Shown: piece by piece, positions 1 to 11,441 of the stretch | Layout of the letters: each line of letters starts with the position of its first letter | Position numbering within the stretch: position 1 is the stretch's first letter | NCBI RefSeq assembly: GCF_900187875.1 | Contig: NZ_FYEX01000001.1 | Coordinates: forward strand, 806,001 to 870,000 | Direction: 5' to 3' | DNA from: Polynucleobacter victoriensis | GTDB lineage: Bacteria; Pseudomonadota; Gammaproteobacteria; Burkholderiales; Burkholderiaceae | DNA length: 64,000 bases | Position numbers and translations under genes: made by a program | The notes under the pieces: model-generated | The model's input: only the letters and a program-made list of their open reading frames with translations | Databases searched by the model: none | What the model was told of the DNA's origin: nothing

Positions 1-1763
1 ACCCCATTGAGGACCTTTAATACAACCTCTGCAGCTTTTTGTTGCTCAGCCTCAGGCACTGCCTTATCTATAAACCCACCAAGCGCTGCAAAGCCACCTG
101 GAGTTATTCCAGCTTCTTTGGCTTGATCAGCAGCAAATTTAGTAGCGCCAGCAAATAACTCAATTGATCGGCTGCCACTTTCCTTTAACTGTGTAATCAT
201 TTGCGGAGAACCGGAGAACCCCGGTTGCTGACCAATCGCATTAGCAAAACGCTGTACAGCTCTTTGTCGTGCACCTGCATCTTGTAAAAGACTTCTTAGT
301 GCTAGCCACTCATTCAAAGACAAATTGCTATCTGCTGGTATACGCAAGTATCTAAATTCTTGAGCAGAACTCTCACGCACACCTAACAAGAACATTGGCA
401 TGCCATCAATTGAAAGTGGCTGCATGTAGTTACTGTATTCACGAGCTTGCCCCGCCGCATCACGTAACTTATATTGCACAGACGGCCCTACATTTCTTAA
501 TTCTGTTGGTTTGCTAGTTTTTGCACCAGAACCTAGTCGATCATTCAGGGTTTTTGCCAAACCTTGATCATCTGACTTCTTAGCTACACCTCTGGCATCT
601 ACCTGACCTGATGCGTTAGAAATATTCTCAACATTGGTCGGCCTAAAACCAGTGAACTCTAATGTGTACGAAGTTCCATCGCTTGATTTAAGTACCGTGC
701 TTTGACCAACTTCTCCATTAATGATGAAACTTGATTTAACAGAGTTAGCTGGCCCGTGCATTGGATATGCGCGTAACTTTAATTTTGAACCACCATCTTC
801 AAAACTAGATTGGTAAATGGCAACACCACGATGAATCAGTGGCTCATTCACTTTAATTTTTGCTTCAGTTTCTTTACCCGTATCTAAGTCTTTAATAACA
901 ACTTCACTCATAAAGAGTTTGGGCATTCCGGTGCTGTAATACTCAACATGAAATTTCTTTAAAGCAACTGAAAAAGGAAGCTCTTGAATAATGCTGCCGT
1001 TTGTTGCATTCAAAAGAGCTGTTGTACTAACTTGCCCCTCTGGCACAAAAATATTTGCTCTGTAACTTGGATTCGCTGCACTCAACTTATGATTATTAGG
1101 AATATCTGCAATCAACATTCCTTGAGTGCTAGGCGGTAAAACACTTTTACCGCCAAACCAAATTTGGCCCTTGGTGAATAAATCACCATCCAATAAGCCG
1201 CCCAAACAAATTAAAACAATGGCGCTATGGGCAAATATATAACCCCATTTATTTGCAGCGCCTTTTTTAGCAACCACTTTTGAATGATCTTCAGCAATTA
1301 ATGTTTTGACTGCGTAACCATCTTTTGCTAATCGCTTAGCGATCTGCTCTGCGCTATTTTGATGAGATGACTGGATTGGAAATTCAAAATGATGATGCAA
1401 CGCACGCAGACCACCCTCTTGCACATGATCTTTCCATGCTTTGATATCTACCAACATCTTTGGCGCATTACGCAACACACAAAATGAAACTGACACCACC
1501 AAAAATGCCAAAATTAATAAGAACCACCATGCTGTATAAACAGCAAAAAGGCTTAAGCCATTGAATATTTCTGCCCACAATGGTCCGAATTGATTAACGT
1601 AATTGTTGTAGGGCTCACCCTGCTTAATAACCGTACCAATCACACTAGCAATTGAAATGATGGTTAGCAACGCTATCGCAAAGCGCATAGATGACAAAAG
1701 CTCTACGCTTGCGCGGTTAAATTTTCTCAAAGAGCCATCTGCTGCTATAGAACTAATTGCCAT
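1..1763 (-). CDS. resB: ResB-family cytochrome c biogenesis protein (C-terminus cut by window edge)
   Basis: Membrane protein of the system II (Ccs) machinery that delivers heme to apocytochromes c outside the cytoplasmic membrane, working with CcsA, which would be expected just beyond the left edge. The 587 codons present translate without a break. Hydrophobic segments lie near residues 27-46, 70-94 and 173-191; the third holds a histidine (about 179) where ResB proteins carry a conserved His. A long hydrophilic extracytoplasmic domain follows. The ATG at 1763 has AAGG only one base upstream, which is too close for a normal Shine-Dalgarno, so the start is less certain than the family call. 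The upstream gene is a cytochrome c4, a plausible client. Confidence 0.88.
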   Translation of the reverse strand, partial: MAISSIAADGSLRKFNRASVELLSSMRFAIALLTIISIASVIGTVIKQGEPYNNYVNQFGPLWAEIFNGLSLFAVYTAWWFLLILAFLVVSVSFCVLRNAPKMLVDIKAWKDHVQEGGLRALHHHFEFPIQSSHQNSAEQIAKRLAKDGYAVKTLIAEDHSKVVAKKGAANKWGYIFAHSAIVLICLGGLLDGDLFTKGQIWFGGKSVLPPSTQGMLIADIPNNHKLSAANPSYRANIFVPEGQVSTTALLNATNGSIIQELPFSVALKKFHVEYYSTGMPKLFMSEVVIKDLDTGKETEAKIKVNEPLIHRGVAIYQSSFEDGGSKLKLRAYPMHGPANSVKSSFIINGEVGQSTVLKSSDGTSYTLEFTGFRPTNVENISNASGQVDARGVAKKSDDQGLAKTLNDRLGSGAKTSKPTELRNVGPSVQYKLRDAAGQAREYSNYMQPLSIDGMPMFLLGVRESSAQEFRYLRIPADSNLSLNEWLALRSLLQDAGARQRAVQRFANAIGQQPGFSGSPQMITQLKESGSRSIELFAGATKFAADQAKEAGITPGGFAALGGFIDKAVPEAEQQKAAEVVLKVLNG

Positions 1764-1774
1764 ACCTTATCTAT

Positions 1775-1808
1775 AAAAAATAAAGCCCACAAACTTAGTT
1801 CGTGGGCT
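1775..1808 (-). terminator. Intrinsic terminator after the cytochrome c4 gene
   Basis: On the minus strand a 7-bp stem (AGCCCAC / GTGGGCT, 1784-1808) is followed by a T-rich run. It ends the cytochrome c4 transcript but sits only about 20 bases before the resB start, so resB needs readthrough or a promoter hidden in the hairpin region. Confidence 0.75.
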
Positions 1809-1843
1809 CTTCTTACTGAGAGCTAGTAACTACAGAGAGACTA

Positions 1844-2518
1844 TTAACGTAGACCAGCGATGTAGTCTGCTACAGCCTTGATCTCTGCATCTGACATTCT
1901 AGATGCAATTCCAGTCATCTGCGCGCTGTTCTTACGATCGCCTTGACGATACGCAACTAATTGCGCTTCTGTGTACTCTGCCCACTGACCTGAAAGACGT
2001 GGATATTGCGCTGGGATACCCACACCGTTAGGAGCGTGACAACCTGCGCAAGCAGCTACTTGCTTAGATGCAATACCGCCACGATAAATCTTTTGACCCA
2101 ATTCAATACTTGCCTTGTTTTTAGCAGTACCTAAACCTGGTGTTTGTTTCTCTAGGTAAGCACCAATGTTTTGCATATCTTCATCGCTTAACAAGCCTGC
2201 AAACGCTGACATAACTGCATTAGGACGCTCTTTACCACCTTTGTAATCTTTCAACTGCTTCACAATGTAAGCCGCGTGCTGACCAGCCAATTTAGGATAC
2301 GCGCCACCGCCACTCACGCCGTTAGCACCGTGGCATCCCATACAAGCAGCAATACCGCGCTTTGAGTCGCCTGAGTTGTACAAAGCTTCACCCTTAGCAG
2401 CATCTACTACCGGTTTAGCTGGTGCAGCAGCTGGTTCGTTAGCATAAGTAACACCAGCCATAGCCAAACCCAATGTCATGGCTAAAGTTTTAAATGTGGC
2501 AGAAATTGTTTGACGCAT
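1844..2518 (-). CDS. Diheme cytochrome c4
   Basis: Periplasmic electron carrier between quinol-oxidising complexes and terminal oxidases. The 224-residue protein has a signal peptide (about 1-26, ending in an A-x-A type site) and two c-type heme motifs, CMGCH at 59-63 and CAGCH at 157-161. They lie in two homologous halves, as in the c4 family, with candidate axial methionines at Met103 and at Met201 or Met208. Length and the repeated domain fit cytochrome c4 and not the single-heme c5 group. It has its own terminator and lies upstream of resB, which acts in heme attachment. It is divergent from engB. Confidence 0.9.
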   Translation of the reverse strand: MRQTISATFKTLAMTLGLAMAGVTYANEPAAAPAKPVVDAAKGEALYNSGDSKRGIAACMGCHGANGVSGGGAYPKLAGQHAAYIVKQLKDYKGGKERPNAVMSAFAGLLSDEDMQNIGAYLEKQTPGLGTAKNKASIELGQKIYRGGIASKQVAACAGCHAPNGVGIPAQYPRLSGQWAEYTEAQLVAYRQGDRKNSAQMTGIASRMSDAEIKAVADYIAGLR

Positions 2519-2629
2519 GGTCTTATAACCCTATGTTTATGATGCGAATGATTGCTTAATCTTTATTTTCAATTAAACAACTAATTATCAGCGAGAGATT
2601 TTACAATAGGTCTAACCTTTTAAACACCT
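2519..2629. promoter_or_regulatory. Divergent promoter region, cytochrome c4 / engB
   Basis: This AT-rich 111-base gap separates two divergent starts, so it should hold promoters in both directions. A TACAAT hexamer at about 2604-2609 could be the engB -10, but no good -35 is visible. I could not resolve the leftward promoter. Confidence 0.4.
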
Positions 2630-4311
<1,682 letters not shown>

Positions 4312-4318
4312 CCAGTAG

Positions 4319-5950
4319 CTATTTCAATCGCTCCAAGAATCGATCGGCTTTCATAAAGCCAATCACTCTCTTGGAGCTTTTTTCTTGCCCTTGCTTGTCA
4401 AAAAACAGAATGGCAGGCGGTCCAAACAAACCATACTGTTTCAAAATAACCTGATGGTCAGCAGTATTTTTCGTCATATCAATTTGTACCAATCGATATG
4501 TCTTTAATACATTTGTGACTTCTTGATCTGAAAAAGTTAGTAGCTCCATCTCTTTGCATGTAACACACCAATCAGCATAGAAATCTAACAATACAGGTTG
4601 GCCATTAGCTGCCGAACTCTTTAATACAGCAGTTAATTGTGCAGATGTTGAAACTCGATCGAATATCAAACCAGATTTGATCTGATGAGTGTTTATTGAG
4701 TCAGCACTCTTATTAGACATAAAAATTGGAGACACAACCCATACAGCCAGGATCAATAACAAAACACCAAATATTCTTTGTACCAAAATCATCCATGGGC
4801 CAGCCTTAGGAACCAAACCTCTTGCACCAATCGCAAATAGCATTAGCGGCAAACCCATACCCAAGGCCATAACAAACAACAAAAGACCGCCGAGAGGGAT
4901 TGATCCAGTTTGCGCAATGAATGCTAAAACTCCAGCTAGTGGCGCCGTAACACAAGGGCTCGCAATTAATGTTGAAATCGCGCCTAAGAAAAAAGCACCC
5001 AGCACACTGCCGCCTTCTTGCTTACCTGCAATACGATCAATTTTATTGTGCCAAGCTTGGGGCAATCGCAATTCATAAAAACCAAACAAACTAGCTGATA
5101 AGGCCACTAACATGAGGGCGAAGATTCCTAAAACCCAAGGATTCAATAACCACGCCTGAATATTTGCTCCAAGGGCTGCCGCGGCCATTCCGGCCAAGCT
5201 ATACATGATGGCCATTCCTAACACATAAGAAATAGCCAGAATCGATGACCTTATTTTTGAAACACTTTGATGCTGGTTATTTTTTGAGCCAAAAACAACA
5301 CTCGACATAATCGGTAACATCGGCAAAACGCAAGGCGTCAATGCCATCGCCAAACCTAATATAAAAAATGCGCCCAATAAAATTACAGGCGATATGCTTT
5401 GCAGCATTGTTGCTAATAAGCCTGCATCATCTCTTGCCGACCACAAATCAATCAAGCCAAAACTTTGAATTGGCTTATTTGGCTCGACAACATCTTCTTG
5501 CAAAACACCATCCACAATTGCATGCAAACTTGCCAGTGTGACCGTGAGTGTCATTGGCGGATAACAGATACCCTTTTCAGCGCAACCCTGTAACTCCATT
5601 TGTAAAACAAATCCTGAAGCATTCTTATTACCTACTATGGGTAAAGTAATACCAAATTCTTTTGGATATGTTTCTAAATTTTTGCCAAAGTTTTCATCAA
5701 ACTTTATTTTTCCCTGCGGAAGCCCAGGAACTCCCAACGTAACACCAGTCTCTGACTTAGTTATCTGAAACTTCAAAGATTCTTTGTAAATGTAGTAGCC
5801 TTTAGCTGGCTTTACCGTGAGCAGTGCTTGATCAGCAGTAGCATATTCAGCAACAACTTTGAAAGCTTCCTCTGGAGGCAAAAAGTTTTGCCCACACGCA
5901 CCCAGTGAAGCAAAAATTAAACTTAATGAAACTAATATTTTTTTAATCAT
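4319..5950 (-). CDS. dsbD: Thiol:disulfide interchange protein DsbD
   Basis: Passes electrons from cytoplasmic thioredoxin across the inner membrane to periplasmic DsbC-type, DsbG-type and cytochrome c maturation proteins. All three cysteine pairs are present in 543 residues. The N-terminal periplasmic domain has C123/C129. The polytopic membrane domain (about 185-410) has C207 in TPCVLP and C333 in SPCVTAP. The C-terminal thioredoxin-like domain has C462/C465 in DWCVTC. The N-terminus looks like a signal peptide; its LGAC segment also resembles a lipobox, which is unusual and unproven. It directly abuts cutA upstream. Its role in reducing apocytochromes suits the resB and cytochrome c neighbours. 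Confidence 0.95.
   Translation of the reverse strand: MIKKILVSLSLIFASLGACGQNFLPPEEAFKVVAEYATADQALLTVKPAKGYYIYKESLKFQITKSETGVTLGVPGLPQGKIKFDENFGKNLETYPKEFGITLPIVGNKNASGFVLQMELQGCAEKGICYPPMTLTVTLASLHAIVDGVLQEDVVEPNKPIQSFGLIDLWSARDDAGLLATMLQSISPVILLGAFFILGLAMALTPCVLPMLPIMSSVVFGSKNNQHQSVSKIRSSILAISYVLGMAIMYSLAGMAAAALGANIQAWLLNPWVLGIFALMLVALSASLFGFYELRLPQAWHNKIDRIAGKQEGGSVLGAFFLGAISTLIASPCVTAPLAGVLAFIAQTGSIPLGGLLLFVMALGMGLPLMLFAIGARGLVPKAGPWMILVQRIFGVLLLILAVWVVSPIFMSNKSADSINTHQIKSGLIFDRVSTSAQLTAVLKSSAANGQPVLLDFYADWCVTCKEMELLTFSDQEVTNVLKTYRLVQIDMTKNTADHQVILKQYGLFGPPAILFFDKQGQEKSSKRVIGFMKADRFLERLK
4330..4383 (+). terminator. hemB terminator embedded in the dsbD coding end
   Basis: A 9-bp stem (GCTCCAAGA 4330-4338 with TCTTGGAGC 4369-4377) encloses a smaller GGCTTT/AAGCC hairpin and is followed by six T residues (4378-4383) on the plus strand. 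It starts 19 bases past the hemB stop and lies within the last codons of dsbD on the other strand. Confidence 0.75.
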
Positions 5951-6274
5951 TTATTTTGTGGCCAATTGCGCATTGAGCCATGTTGCATACATAGGATCAA
6001 CATCATCTAATTTCAGAGAAATAATTTCTGGCACATCGTAAGAGTGTTGCTCTTTAATAAATTGAAACAAAGCGCATTTTTTAGATTCATTTGTTTTGAA
6101 ATGAATCGGGTATTCAGTAGCGGACTCTAGCTTTCCTTGCCACTTATAAACTGAGTGACATGTTGCCTGAACCTGGGCGCAGGCTGCCAAACCATTCTCA
6201 ACAGTTTTTTGCGCCAAATTTTTTGCCTCTTCTGCGCTGGCGACTGTAGTTATGAGCAAATAGATCGAATCCAT
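5951..6274 (-). CDS. cutA: CutA-family protein
   Basis: Small trimeric ferredoxin-like protein historically linked to divalent cation tolerance; its biochemical role is unsettled. The 107-residue sequence shows the family landmarks: an N-terminal TTVAS strand, the ENGLAACAQV segment, KWQGKLESATEY in the middle and a YDVPEI motif near residue 80. The stop codon directly precedes the dsbD ATG, so the two are almost certainly one transcript; cutA-dsbD is a common pairing in proteobacteria. It is separated from rplQ by a strong bidirectional terminator. Confidence 0.93.
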   Translation of the reverse strand: MDSIYLLITTVASAEEAKNLAQKTVENGLAACAQVQATCHSVYKWQGKLESATEYPIHFKTNESKKCALFQFIKEQHSYDVPEIISLKLDDVDPMYATWLNAQLATK

Positions 6275-6293
6275 AACTTATTATCATCCAAAC

Positions 6294-6323
6294 AAAAAAG
6301 CCTGGCAAAAACCAGGCTTTTTT
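6294..6323. terminator. Terminator of the alpha operon (rplQ side)
   Basis: A perfect 12-bp stem (AAAAAAGCCTGG / CCAGGCTTTTTT) has a 6-base loop and T/A tracts on both sides. It lies just past the rplQ stop and ends the long ribosomal protein run. The symmetry would let it act in both directions. Confidence 0.88.
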
Positions 6324-6338
6324 GGATCAGAGTAAAAA

Positions 6339-6725
6339 TTACTCTGCTGCAGCTTCTTCAGCAACTTCTGGGCGATCCAAAAGTTCAACTAACGCCATCG
6401 GTGCATTATCACCAACGCGGAAGCCAAACTTAAGAATGCGCAAATAACCACCTGGACGTGTTGCGTAACGTGGGCCAAGCTCTGTGAAAAGCTTAGTAAC
6501 CATTTCGCGGTCACGTAGACGATCAAATGCCAAACGACGGTTTGCCAAGTTGTCTTTTTTACCTAAAGTAATAAGTGGCTCTACAACACGACGCAACTCT
6601 TTAGCTTTAGGCAAAGTTGTTTTAATAACCTCATGTTGCAACAATGAATTAGACATGTTGCGCAACATCGCTAAACGATGTGAGGATGTACGATTTAATT
6701 TACGAAGTCCGTTTCCGTGACGCAT
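6339..6725 (-). CDS. rplQ: 50S ribosomal protein L17
   Basis: Large-subunit protein near the peptide exit face, and the last gene of the alpha operon. The 128-residue sequence begins [17 protein letters not shown], the L17 signature, and has a short acidic, alanine-rich tail (EVAEEAAAE) not needed for the fold. It follows rpoA by 18 bases, the standard order. The terminator at 6294-6323 closes the transcript. Confidence 0.97.
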   Translation of the reverse strand: MRHGNGLRKLNRTSSHRLAMLRNMSNSLLQHEVIKTTLPKAKELRRVVEPLITLGKKDNLANRRLAFDRLRDREMVTKLFTELGPRYATRPGGYLRILKFGFRVGDNAPMALVELLDRPEVAEEAAAE

Positions 6726-6743
6726 GGTGGCTCTTCCTTTCTA

Positions 6744-7724
6744 TTATTTCTCAAGACCAGCAGGAGGCCAGTTGTCTAGCTTCATGCCCAAGGTCAGACC
6801 GCGAGCGGCCAAAACATCTTTAATTTCATTCAATGATTTACGGCCAAGATTTGGAGTCTTTAACAACTCGTTCTCTGTACGTTGAATGAGGTCACCGATG
6901 TAGTAAATGTTTTCAGCTTTTAAGCAGTTAGCAGAACGAACTGTCAACTCTAGATCGTCAACTGGGCGCATCAACATTGGATCTACAGCTGGTGAACGAT
7001 TTGGAGCTGAATCACCTGTAGCTTGTGTACCCTCTAATTGTGCGAACACAACTAGTTGATCAACCAAAATGCTTGCTGATTGACGAATTGCTTCTTCAGG
7101 CGTCAAAACACCGTTAGTTTCAATTGTCATAACCAAACGGTCTAAGTCTGTACGTTGTTCAACACGAGCTGATTCAACTGCATAGCTTACGCGACGCACT
7201 GGACTGAATGATGCATCTAGAACAATGCTACCAATAGTCTTTGAAGACTCATCTTGATACTTACGTACGTTACCAGGAACGTAACCACGACCTTTTTCAA
7301 CCTTGATTTGCATGTCCAACTTACCATTTGCAGATAAGTGTGCGATTACGTGATCAGGATTGATAATTTCAACATCGTGTGGCAATTCAATATCTTTTGC
7401 TGTAACAACACCAGCGCCTTCTTTGCGCAAGTTAATTGTTACTTCATCACGTTGTTCTAATTTGAAAACGATACCTTTGAGGTTCAAAAGTAGGTTAACG
7501 ACATCTTCTTGAACGCCGTCAATTGTTGAATACTCGTGAACTACGCCAGCAATGCTGACTTCAGTTGGAGCACAACCTACCATGGACGACAAAAGCACAC
7601 GGCGCAAGGCATTACCCAAGGTATGGCCATAGCCGCGTTCAAACGGCTCCATAACAACTTTCGCTTGGTTTTCTGCAAGCGCTTCAACAGAAATAATTTT
7701 CGGCTTCAGCAGTGTGTTTTGCAT
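6744..7724 (-). CDS. rpoA: RNA polymerase alpha subunit
   Basis: The dimer of this subunit nucleates RNA polymerase assembly, and its C-terminal domain binds UP elements and activators. The 326 residues split into the N-terminal dimerisation domain (about 1-235, with [17 protein letters not shown] near 30-47) and the C-terminal DNA-binding domain (about 250-320). The latter includes the conserved [14 protein letters not shown] helix. A flexible linker with [10 protein letters not shown] joins them. The gene lies between rpsD and rplQ as in other proteobacteria, coupling polymerase supply to ribosomal protein synthesis. Confidence 0.98.
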   Translation of the reverse strand: MQNTLLKPKIISVEALAENQAKVVMEPFERGYGHTLGNALRRVLLSSMVGCAPTEVSIAGVVHEYSTIDGVQEDVVNLLLNLKGIVFKLEQRDEVTINLRKEGAGVVTAKDIELPHDVEIINPDHVIAHLSANGKLDMQIKVEKGRGYVPGNVRKYQDESSKTIGSIVLDASFSPVRRVSYAVESARVEQRTDLDRLVMTIETNGVLTPEEAIRQSASILVDQLVVFAQLEGTQATGDSAPNRSPAVDPMLMRPVDDLELTVRSANCLKAENIYYIGDLIQRTENELLKTPNLGRKSLNEIKDVLAARGLTLGMKLDNWPPAGLEK

Positions 7725-7751
7725 ATATTTATTCCTTAAGAGGGCGACACA

Positions 7752-8375
7752 TTAACGTGAGTAAAGTTCGACGATCAAGCTTTCATTGATATCGCCACCG
7801 ATTTCGTCGCGATCAGGCGCTTGCTTAAATGTGCCTTCTAATTTAGTTGCGTCTACTGAAACCCAGCTGATTTGACCAGACTGAGCAACAAGACCTAAAG
7901 ACTCTTGAATACGAGTTTGCTTCTTGGCTTTTTCACGAATCGCTACTACGTCACCAGGACGAACTTGCATTGAAGGAATGTTTGCAACATTACCATTCAA
8001 CAAAATAGCTTTGTGAGAAACCAATTGACGTGCTTCAGCGCGTGTTGAGCCAAAACCCATACGATATACAACGTTGTCTAAGCGTGACTCTAACAACACG
8101 AGCAAGTTCTCACCTGTGTTGCCTTTGCGACGCTCAGCTTCTGCGAAATAGCGACGGAACTGACGCTCCAATACACCATAGATACGCTTAACTTTTTGCT
8201 TTTCACGTAATTGATTACCGTAGTCAGATGTACGCGCACCTGATGTGCGGCCATGTTGACCTGGCTTAGTGTCAAGCTTGCATTTATCGGCTAAAGAGCG
8301 ACGTGTGCTCTTTAAGAATAAGTCGGTACCTTCCCGACGAGATAGTTTGGCTTTAGGGCCTATGTAACGTGCCAC
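7752..8375 (-). CDS. rpsD: 30S ribosomal protein S4
   Basis: Primary 16S rRNA binder that starts 30S body assembly and, in enteric bacteria, represses the alpha operon by binding its mRNA. The 207-residue sequence begins [16 protein letters not shown] and contains the central S4 RNA-binding domain (about 95-160, [15 protein letters not shown]). The N-terminal region lacks the zinc-binding cysteines seen in some S4 forms; one cysteine (Cys32) remains. An 86-base gap separates it from rpsK upstream. I saw no clear promoter in that gap. Confidence 0.97.
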   Translation of the reverse strand: MARYIGPKAKLSRREGTDLFLKSTRRSLADKCKLDTKPGQHGRTSGARTSDYGNQLREKQKVKRIYGVLERQFRRYFAEAERRKGNTGENLLVLLESRLDNVVYRMGFGSTRAEARQLVSHKAILLNGNVANIPSMQVRPGDVVAIREKAKKQTRIQESLGLVAQSGQISWVSVDATKLEGTFKQAPDRDEIGGDINESLIVELYSR

Positions 8376-8461
8376 GATTGCTTCCTTTCTTTGCCTTCAG
8401 TTCAAGAACTGAGGGTGAGTCCATTCTTTACAAGCAATGGACGGTGGTCTTGATTAAAAAA

Positions 8462-8863
8462 TTAGATACGACGACGTTTTGGAGGACGGCAGCCATTGTG
8501 TGGAACTGGCGTAACGTCCTGGATTTCCGTGATTTTGATGCCAAGAGCATTCAAAGCACGAACAGCAGATTCGCGACCTGGGCCTGGGCCTTTGATCTCA
8601 ACTGCTAAATTCTTGATGCCACACTCAATCGCAGCACGGCCTGCAACTTCAGCAGCAACCTGAGCAGCAAACGGTGTAGATTTACGTGAGCCTTTAAAAC
8701 CTTGACCACCTGATGTAGCCCAAGACAATGCATTGCCTTGACGATCAGTAATAGTCACGATTGTGTTATTGAATGATGCGTGAACGTGTGCGATACCGTC
8801 AGCAATATTCTTTTTAACTTTTTTACGGGCGCGAGCCGCGTTATTTTGTTGTGGTTTTGCCAT
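8462..8863 (-). CDS. rpsK: 30S ribosomal protein S11
   Basis: Platform protein next to the mRNA path at the E site. The 133-residue sequence carries the S11 core ([15 protein letters not shown] near 30-44) and the C-terminal [15 protein letters not shown] tail, which is nearly invariant among bacteria. The start codon is preceded by a GGAAGAG-type ribosome binding site. It is spaced 16 bases after rpsM in the usual rpsM-rpsK-rpsD-rpoA-rplQ order. Confidence 0.98.
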   Translation of the reverse strand: MAKPQQNNAARARKKVKKNIADGIAHVHASFNNTIVTITDRQGNALSWATSGGQGFKGSRKSTPFAAQVAAEVAGRAAIECGIKNLAVEIKGPGPGRESAVRALNALGIKITEIQDVTPVPHNGCRPPKRRRI

Positions 8864-8879
8864 TGTCAGCTCTTCCTAA

Positions 8880-9245
8880 TTATTTCTTAAGTGCAATACC
8901 GGCCTTACGAGGGCCTTTGCGTGTACGAGCATTAGTACGTGTGCGTTGACCGCGCATTGGCAAGCCTTTGCGATGACGCAGACCACGGTAGCAACCTAAG
9001 TCCATTAGGCGCTTAATGTTCATTGTCACTTCACGACGCAAATCACCTTCTACAGTGAATTTGCCTACTTCTTCACGAAGCTTCTCTAAGTCAGCATCGC
9101 TAAGATCTTTAACTTTTTTATCAATAGCAACACCTGATGCATCACAAATTTTGCGAGCAAGTGAGTTGCCAATGCCAAAAATAGCAGTTAAACCAATAAC
9201 GGTGTGTTGGTGATTAGGGATATTTACCCCAGCAATACGTGCCAT
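8880..9245 (-). CDS. rpsM: 30S ribosomal protein S13
   Basis: Small-subunit head protein that contacts the 50S subunit and the P-site tRNA. The 121-residue sequence opens [14 protein letters not shown] and includes the helix-two-turn-helix region. It ends in the basic tail [16 protein letters not shown] that reaches toward tRNA. It directly follows rpmJ and starts the alpha-type gene order. No internal promoter was recognised in the 18-base gap. Confidence 0.98.
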   Translation of the reverse strand: MARIAGVNIPNHQHTVIGLTAIFGIGNSLARKICDASGVAIDKKVKDLSDADLEKLREEVGKFTVEGDLRREVTMNIKRLMDLGCYRGLRHRKGLPMRGQRTRTNARTRKGPRKAGIALKK

Positions 9246-9263
9246 GTGTAACGTTCCTTTTTA

Positions 9264-9380
9264 TTAACCTTGACGCTGCTTATGACGAGCATCTGATGAA
9301 CAGATCACTCGAACCACGCGCTTGCGCTTAATAATCTTGCAGTTGCGGCAGATACACTTTACAGATGCCAAAACTTTCAT
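9264..9380 (-). CDS. rpmJ: 50S ribosomal protein L36, zinc-binding form
   Basis: This 38-residue protein is the smallest of the 50S subunit and lies near the 23S/5S contact. Translation of the minus strand gives [15 protein letters not shown] at the start and [11 protein letters not shown] at the end. The zinc ligands are Cys11, Cys14, Cys27 and His33, so this is the C+ (zinc-dependent) paralogue. An extra cysteine at position 9 replaces the arginine I expect from related sequences. It lies between infA and rpsM with short gaps, its conserved place. Confidence 0.95.
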   Translation of the reverse strand: MKVLASVKCICRNCKIIKRKRVVRVICSSDARHKQRQG

Positions 9381-9407
9381 AATTAACCTCTTCTATACAA
9401 TTAGTTA

Positions 9408-9626
9408 CTACTTCGCGCGGAACACAATTCGCGCTTTTGACAAGTCGTATGGAGTAAGCTCCACAGTAACTTTGTCACCAGGAAGAATGCGGATATAGTG
9501 CATACGCATTTTTCCCGAGATATGTCCTAACACTACATGACCGTTTTCTAACTTCACACGGAACATAGCGTTAGGCAAGTTTTCCACAATCTCGCCAGCC
9601 ATTTGAATGACATCATCTTTTGCCAT
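9408..9626 (-). CDS. infA: Translation initiation factor IF-1
   Basis: Binds the 30S A site during initiation and cooperates with IF-2 and IF-3. The 72-residue protein is a single S1/OB-fold domain, with [20 protein letters not shown] at the start and [18 protein letters not shown] in the middle, at the usual length. It follows secY by only 5 bases, so expression is tied to the spc cluster. In enteric bacteria infA lies elsewhere; the secY-infA-rpmJ order here is the common betaproteobacterial one. Confidence 0.97.
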   Translation of the reverse strand: MAKDDVIQMAGEIVENLPNAMFRVKLENGHVVLGHISGKMRMHYIRILPGDKVTVELTPYDLSKARIVFRAK

Positions 9627-9631
9627 ATAGC

Positions 9632-10969
9632 TTACGAGTTACCCATCTTGAAGTTAGCCTTCTTCAATAGTGAATCATATTGTTGCTGCATCATGTAAGA
9701 CTGAACTTGAGCCATGAAGTCCATTGTTACGACTACGATGATGAGAAGTGATGTACCACCAAAGTAGAACGGCACATTCCAACGCAACACTAAAAACTCT
9801 GGTAACAAACACACTAAAACCATATAAGCTGCACCAATCAAGGTCAAGCGTGTCAAAATTTTGTCAACATAACGAGCAGTTTGATCACCAGGACGAATAC
9901 CAGGAACAAACGCACCGCTCTTTTTCAAGTTATCTGCTGTTTCACGGCTGTTGAAAACCATCGCTGTATAAAAGAAACAGAAGAAAATAATTGCTAATGC
10001 ATACATCAAAATATATACAGGCTGACCTGGCGACAAAGTTGCAGCCAAATCCTTAATAAACAAAGTAACAGGGTTAGTTGTTTCACCTGCTGTAAACCAA
10101 CCAGCAATTGTTGCTGGGAACAAAATAATAGATGAAGCAAAAATTGGCGGGATAACACCAGCCATGTTTAACTTCAAAGGTAGATGTGAAGATTGGCCAC
10201 CATACACTTTATTACCAACCTGACGCTTAGCGTAGTTAACCAACACACGACGCTGACCACGTTCCACAAAAACCACAAAATATGTAACTGCAACTACGAT
10301 TGCAACAATCAAAATCGCAGAAATAGCGCTCATTGATCCAGTGCGAACTAGTTCAAATAAACCGCCAAGAGCATTTGGCAAGCCAGCTGCAATACCACCA
10401 AAAATGATGATAGAAATGCCATTGCCTAGACCACGCTCAGTAATTTGCTCGCCTAACCACATCAAGAACATAGTTCCAGTTACCAAAGTAATAACTGTAT
10501 TTAGGCGGAATACAAAACTAGGGTCGATCACTAAGCCTGGCTGCGCTTCTAATGCAATCGCAATACCCAAAGCTTGGAATGTAGCCAATACAACAGTACC
10601 GTAACGTGTGTACTGCGTAATTTTTCTTTGGCCTACCTGACCATCCTTCTTCAATGACTCTAGCGAAGGAAGTACGATCGTCAATAACTGCATGATGATT
10701 GATGCAGAAATGTAAGGCATGATACCCAAAGCAAAAACAGTAAATCTAGAAAGTGCGCCACCTGAAAACAGGTTGAACATACCTAAAATACCGCCACTTT
10801 GGCTATTGAACAACTGAGCTAACTGGTCTGGATCAATACCAGGAACAGGAATATGTGCACCAATGCGATAGACGACCAAAGCCAAAACCAAGAACATCAA
10901 GCGACGACGTAAGTCGGCGAACTTGCTTCCTGATTTCAAGCTTGATGCGTTAGGTGTCGCAATGGCCAT
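9632..10969 (-). CDS. secY: Protein translocase subunit SecY
   Basis: Channel-forming subunit of the SecYEG translocon in the cytoplasmic membrane; its partner SecE is encoded at 36510. The 445-residue sequence has the ten hydrophobic helices of the family. It includes the first segment ([19 protein letters not shown], about 27-45) with the plug region after it, and the cytoplasmic loop carrying [15 protein letters not shown], which binds SecA and the ribosome. It is the membrane-protein gene of the spc cluster, 16 bases after rplO. Confidence 0.98.
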   Translation of the reverse strand: MAIATPNASSLKSGSKFADLRRRLMFLVLALVVYRIGAHIPVPGIDPDQLAQLFNSQSGGILGMFNLFSGGALSRFTVFALGIMPYISASIIMQLLTIVLPSLESLKKDGQVGQRKITQYTRYGTVVLATFQALGIAIALEAQPGLVIDPSFVFRLNTVITLVTGTMFLMWLGEQITERGLGNGISIIIFGGIAAGLPNALGGLFELVRTGSMSAISAILIVAIVVAVTYFVVFVERGQRRVLVNYAKRQVGNKVYGGQSSHLPLKLNMAGVIPPIFASSIILFPATIAGWFTAGETTNPVTLFIKDLAATLSPGQPVYILMYALAIIFFCFFYTAMVFNSRETADNLKKSGAFVPGIRPGDQTARYVDKILTRLTLIGAAYMVLVCLLPEFLVLRWNVPFYFGGTSLLIIVVVTMDFMAQVQSYMMQQQYDSLLKKANFKMGNS

Positions 10970-10985
10970 ATAAACTAATTAACTC

Positions 10986-11426
10986 TTATGCTGCTTCAAC
11001 AAATTTGCCACCAGCAGCTTCAACGGCAGCTTTAGCACCTGCTGTAGCTGATAAGCCACGCACCGTGATTGCCATTGATAACTCACCAGTTTTGATGATT
11101 TTTACGCTCTTTGTTAAGCCAGAAACTAGACCACTCTTTTTAAGAGCAACCAAGTCAACTTCAGCCAAACCAAGCTTTTGTAGAGCGCCCAAAGTTACTT
11201 GGCCATCAAATTGCTTTGTTAGAGAAATAAAACCACGCTTAGGCAAACGACGGTACAAAGGCATTTGACCGCCCTCGAAACCAACTTTGTGGAAACCGCC
11301 TGAACGAGACTTTTGACCTTTATGGCCACGACCAGCTGTTTTGCCCAAGCCTGAGCCAATGCCACGACCTACGCGACGCTTAGCGTGCTTAGCACCTTCT
11401 GCTGGTTTAATTTTATTGAGTTCCAT
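10986..11426 (-). CDS. rplO: 50S ribosomal protein L15
   Basis: Late-assembly 50S protein with a long extended N-terminus that threads into 23S rRNA. The 146-residue sequence shows that glycine- and basic-rich arm ([21 protein letters not shown], split across about 17-37) followed by the globular L15/L18e fold. The gene follows rpmD and precedes secY, the standard spc order. Confidence 0.97.
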   Translation of the reverse strand: MELNKIKPAEGAKHAKRRVGRGIGSGLGKTAGRGHKGQKSRSGGFHKVGFEGGQMPLYRRLPKRGFISLTKQFDGQVTLGALQKLGLAEVDLVALKKSGLVSGLTKSVKIIKTGELSMAITVRGLSATAGAKAAVEAAGGKFVEAA

Positions 11427-11441
11427 AACTATCCCTAAGTA

